Source: Flavobacterium sp.
Lineage (GTDB): Bacteria > Bacteroidota > Bacteroidia > Flavobacteriales > Flavobacteriaceae
Length of the DNA stretch: 8,377 nucleotides
Direction of reading: 5' to 3'
NCBI GenBank assembly: GCA_012032075.1
Contig: JAAURU010000143.1
Location: forward strand, 1-8,377
The translations under genes were made by a program, and so were the position numbers. This document shows positions 6,738 through 8,377 of this stretch, in pieces; positions within the stretch are counted from its first letter, which is position 1; every line of letters starts with the position of its first letter. The notes beneath the pieces are model-generated. The model searched no databases. It saw only the letters and a list, made by a program, of their open reading frames with translations, and was not told where the DNA came from.

Positions 6738-8377
6738 ATGGCATCAAACAAAAAATACTGGAAAAGTGTTGAGGAACTAAATGAAAACAGTTCTATTGTT
6801 GAGACGCTAAGAAACAATGAGTTTGTTGAACCTATTCCTGTAAATGAATTTTTAGGAAATGATGATTCGTTATCAAATAGTGCAACATCTCGTCGTGACT
6901 TTTTAAAATATGTAGGATTTAGTACTGCTGCTGCATCTTTAGCGGCTTGTGAAGGTCCTGTTGTGAAATCTATTCCTTACGTTGTTCAACCAGAGGAAAT
7001 TATTCCAGGTGTTGCTGATTTCTATGCAACTACTATGGCTGATGGTTTTGATTTTGCAAATATTCTTATCAAAACACGTGAAGGTCGTCCAATTAAAGTT
7101 GAAAACAATACATTAGAAGGAGTTGTAACTAGCGCAAACGCAAGAGTTCATGCTTCCGTTCTTTCTTTATACGATAGCTTACGTTTAAAACAACCTAAGG
7201 TTGCTGGTAAAATGGCATCTTGGAGTGAAGTAAATTCAAAAATTAAAGCAAGTTTAGAAGATGCAAATGCTAAAGGAGCTACAATTGCTGTTTTAACAAA
7301 CACATTAGCAAGTCCTTCTACAGATGCTTTATTAGCTGATTTAAAAGTTAAGTATCCTACAGTTAAGCACGTTATTTATGATGCTGTTTCAGAATCTAGT
7401 GCACTAGATGCTTTTGAAGCTGTTTATGGTGTAAGAGCGTTAGCTAATTATGATTTCTCAAAAGCAGATGTAATCGTTTCTATAGGTGCAGATTTCTTAG
7501 GAGATTGGCAAGGTGGAGGTTATGATGCAGGATATGCAAAAGGACGTGTGCCAAAAAATGGAAAAATGTCAAAGCATATCCAATTTGAAGCAAATATGTC
7601 TTTGGCTGGAGCCAATGCTGATAAAAGAGTACCAATGACTGTTGCACAGCAAAAGCTGGCTTTAGTTAAAATATATAATGTAATCACAGGTGCTTCAGTA
7701 GGTGTTAAAACTTGAAAAAGAGGCTGAAGTTGTGAAAGCAGCTAATCAATTAAAAGTAGCTAAATCAAAAGGAGTTTTAGTATCTGGTATTGATGATGTT
7801 GATGTTCAATTATTAGTTTTAGCAATTAATAACGCATTATCTTCTGAAGCTTTTAATCCTAATGTTGCTAAATTAACAAGAAAAGGTAATGCTAAAGAGG
7901 TAGCTCAATTAGTTGCTGATATGAAAGCGGGTACTATCCATACACTTATTATGAGTGGTGTGAATCCAGTTTACACTTTACCAAATTCAAAAGATTTTTC
8001 AGAAGGACTTAAAAAAGTAAAACTTTCTGTTGCATTTTCAATGAAAGAAGATGAAACGGCAAGTTTAACTAACATTGCAGTAGCAGCTCCACATTATTTA
8101 GAATCTTGGGGAGATGTTACAATTGTAAGAGGTAATTACAGTGTAATGCAGCCTACAATTCGTCCTTTATTTGATACAAAACAATTTCAAGAAGTATTAT
8201 TGGCTTTAACTGAAAATGCTTCATCTTATCATGATTACTTAAAATCATTTGCTACAACTCAGTTGAATGGTAAATCTTGGAATCAAACGGTTCATGATGG
8301 TTTTGCAAGTACTGATGTAACTCCGTTAGTAGCAACGACAATTGATTTTTCTCCAACAGCTTCAAAATTAGCGCAAA
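6738..8377 (+). CDS. actB: Alternative complex III subunit ActB (molybdopterin-oxidoreductase-like), 3'-truncated and interrupted by a 1-base insertion
   Basis: ActB is the large periplasmic iron-sulfur subunit of alternative complex III. Its N-terminal half resembles molybdopterin oxidoreductases, but in characterised complexes it holds no Mo cofactor; the Fe-S domain lies further downstream, outside this window. Residues 1-50 form the extension typical of TAT-variant-translocated members (KKYWKSVEELNE...). A Tat motif SRRDFLK (51-57) follows, then SLAAC (67-71), a lipobox-like site with Cys71, and the start of the MopB-like domain. The frame from 6738 ends at a false stop, 7713-7715. Skipping one A in the run 7707-7710 (gtt aaa | ctt gaa aaa) restores an open frame to the window edge that reads as the same domain (GVLVSGIDDVDVQ, IHTLIMSGVNPVYTLP, ESWGDVTIVRGNYS). 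About 546 of roughly 1,000 residues are visible. It lies 52 bases after actA. A real mutation is possible but less likely than sequence error. Confidence 0.93.
7707..7710 (+). other. Frameshift site in actB (extra A in an A run)
   Basis: The run aaaa between gtt and ctt holds one base too many. With three As the protein reads G-V-K-L-E-K-E-A-E-V-V and stays open to the end of the window. With four it stops at tga 7713-7715. A two-base deletion nearby would give the same frame and cannot be excluded without an alignment. Confidence 0.8.

Noticed and set aside
1..8377. CRISPR array, tRNA or rRNA gene, insertion sequence, integrase or phage gene
   Set aside because: No spaced direct repeats, cloverleaf-like sequence, transposase motif or terminal repeat was seen; all long stretches are explained by the listed genes.

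Overview
This AT-rich window looks like chromosomal DNA from a marine or aquatic Flavobacteriaceae-type Bacteroidota. Three things point there: the IF-2 sequence, a Bacteroidota-style outer-membrane TonB receptor, and the start of an alternative complex III (act) operon. The predicted promoters also fit the Bacteroidota -33/-7 pattern (TTTG ... TAnnTTTG), and clear Shine-Dalgarno sequences are mostly absent.

Layout. Positions 1-1952 (+) hold the 3' two thirds of infB (translation initiation factor IF-2). A strong hairpin terminator follows at 1967-2010 and separates infB from a convergent minus-strand cluster. In its own 5'-3' order that cluster is a SPOR-domain protein (5184-4795), a small membrane-anchored or secreted protein of unknown function (4798-4293, broken by a frameshift), and a TonB-dependent outer-membrane receptor (4226-2028). 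The first two overlap by ATGA. A 10-bp perfect inverted repeat sits just upstream of the receptor. A 220-bp divergent intergenic region (5185-5404) carries a recognisable Bacteroidota promoter for each direction, both with the same -7 box TATTTTTG. On the plus strand, actA (5405-6685, pentaheme cytochrome c) is followed by actB (6738 to beyond the window end), the first two genes of the quinol-oxidising alternative complex III.

How the genes relate. ActA and ActB are subunits of one respiratory complex that passes electrons from menaquinol towards cytochrome c or a terminal oxidase. The SPOR protein, small protein and receptor form a probable envelope/uptake transcription unit. Its link to the act operon is visible only as a shared divergent promoter region. 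infB is an unrelated housekeeping neighbour.

The most notable property of the window is that three genes are each interrupted by one single-base indel: infB (+C at 1607), the small minus-strand gene (one A missing in an A run at 4634-4631) and actB (+A in the run 7707-7710). In infB and actB the downstream frame continues the family sequence without loss. Because infB is essential, sequencing or assembly error is the simplest explanation. I found no mobile element, CRISPR array, RNA gene or clearly undescribed system. The least characterised items are the small gene beside the receptor and the inverted repeat before it.
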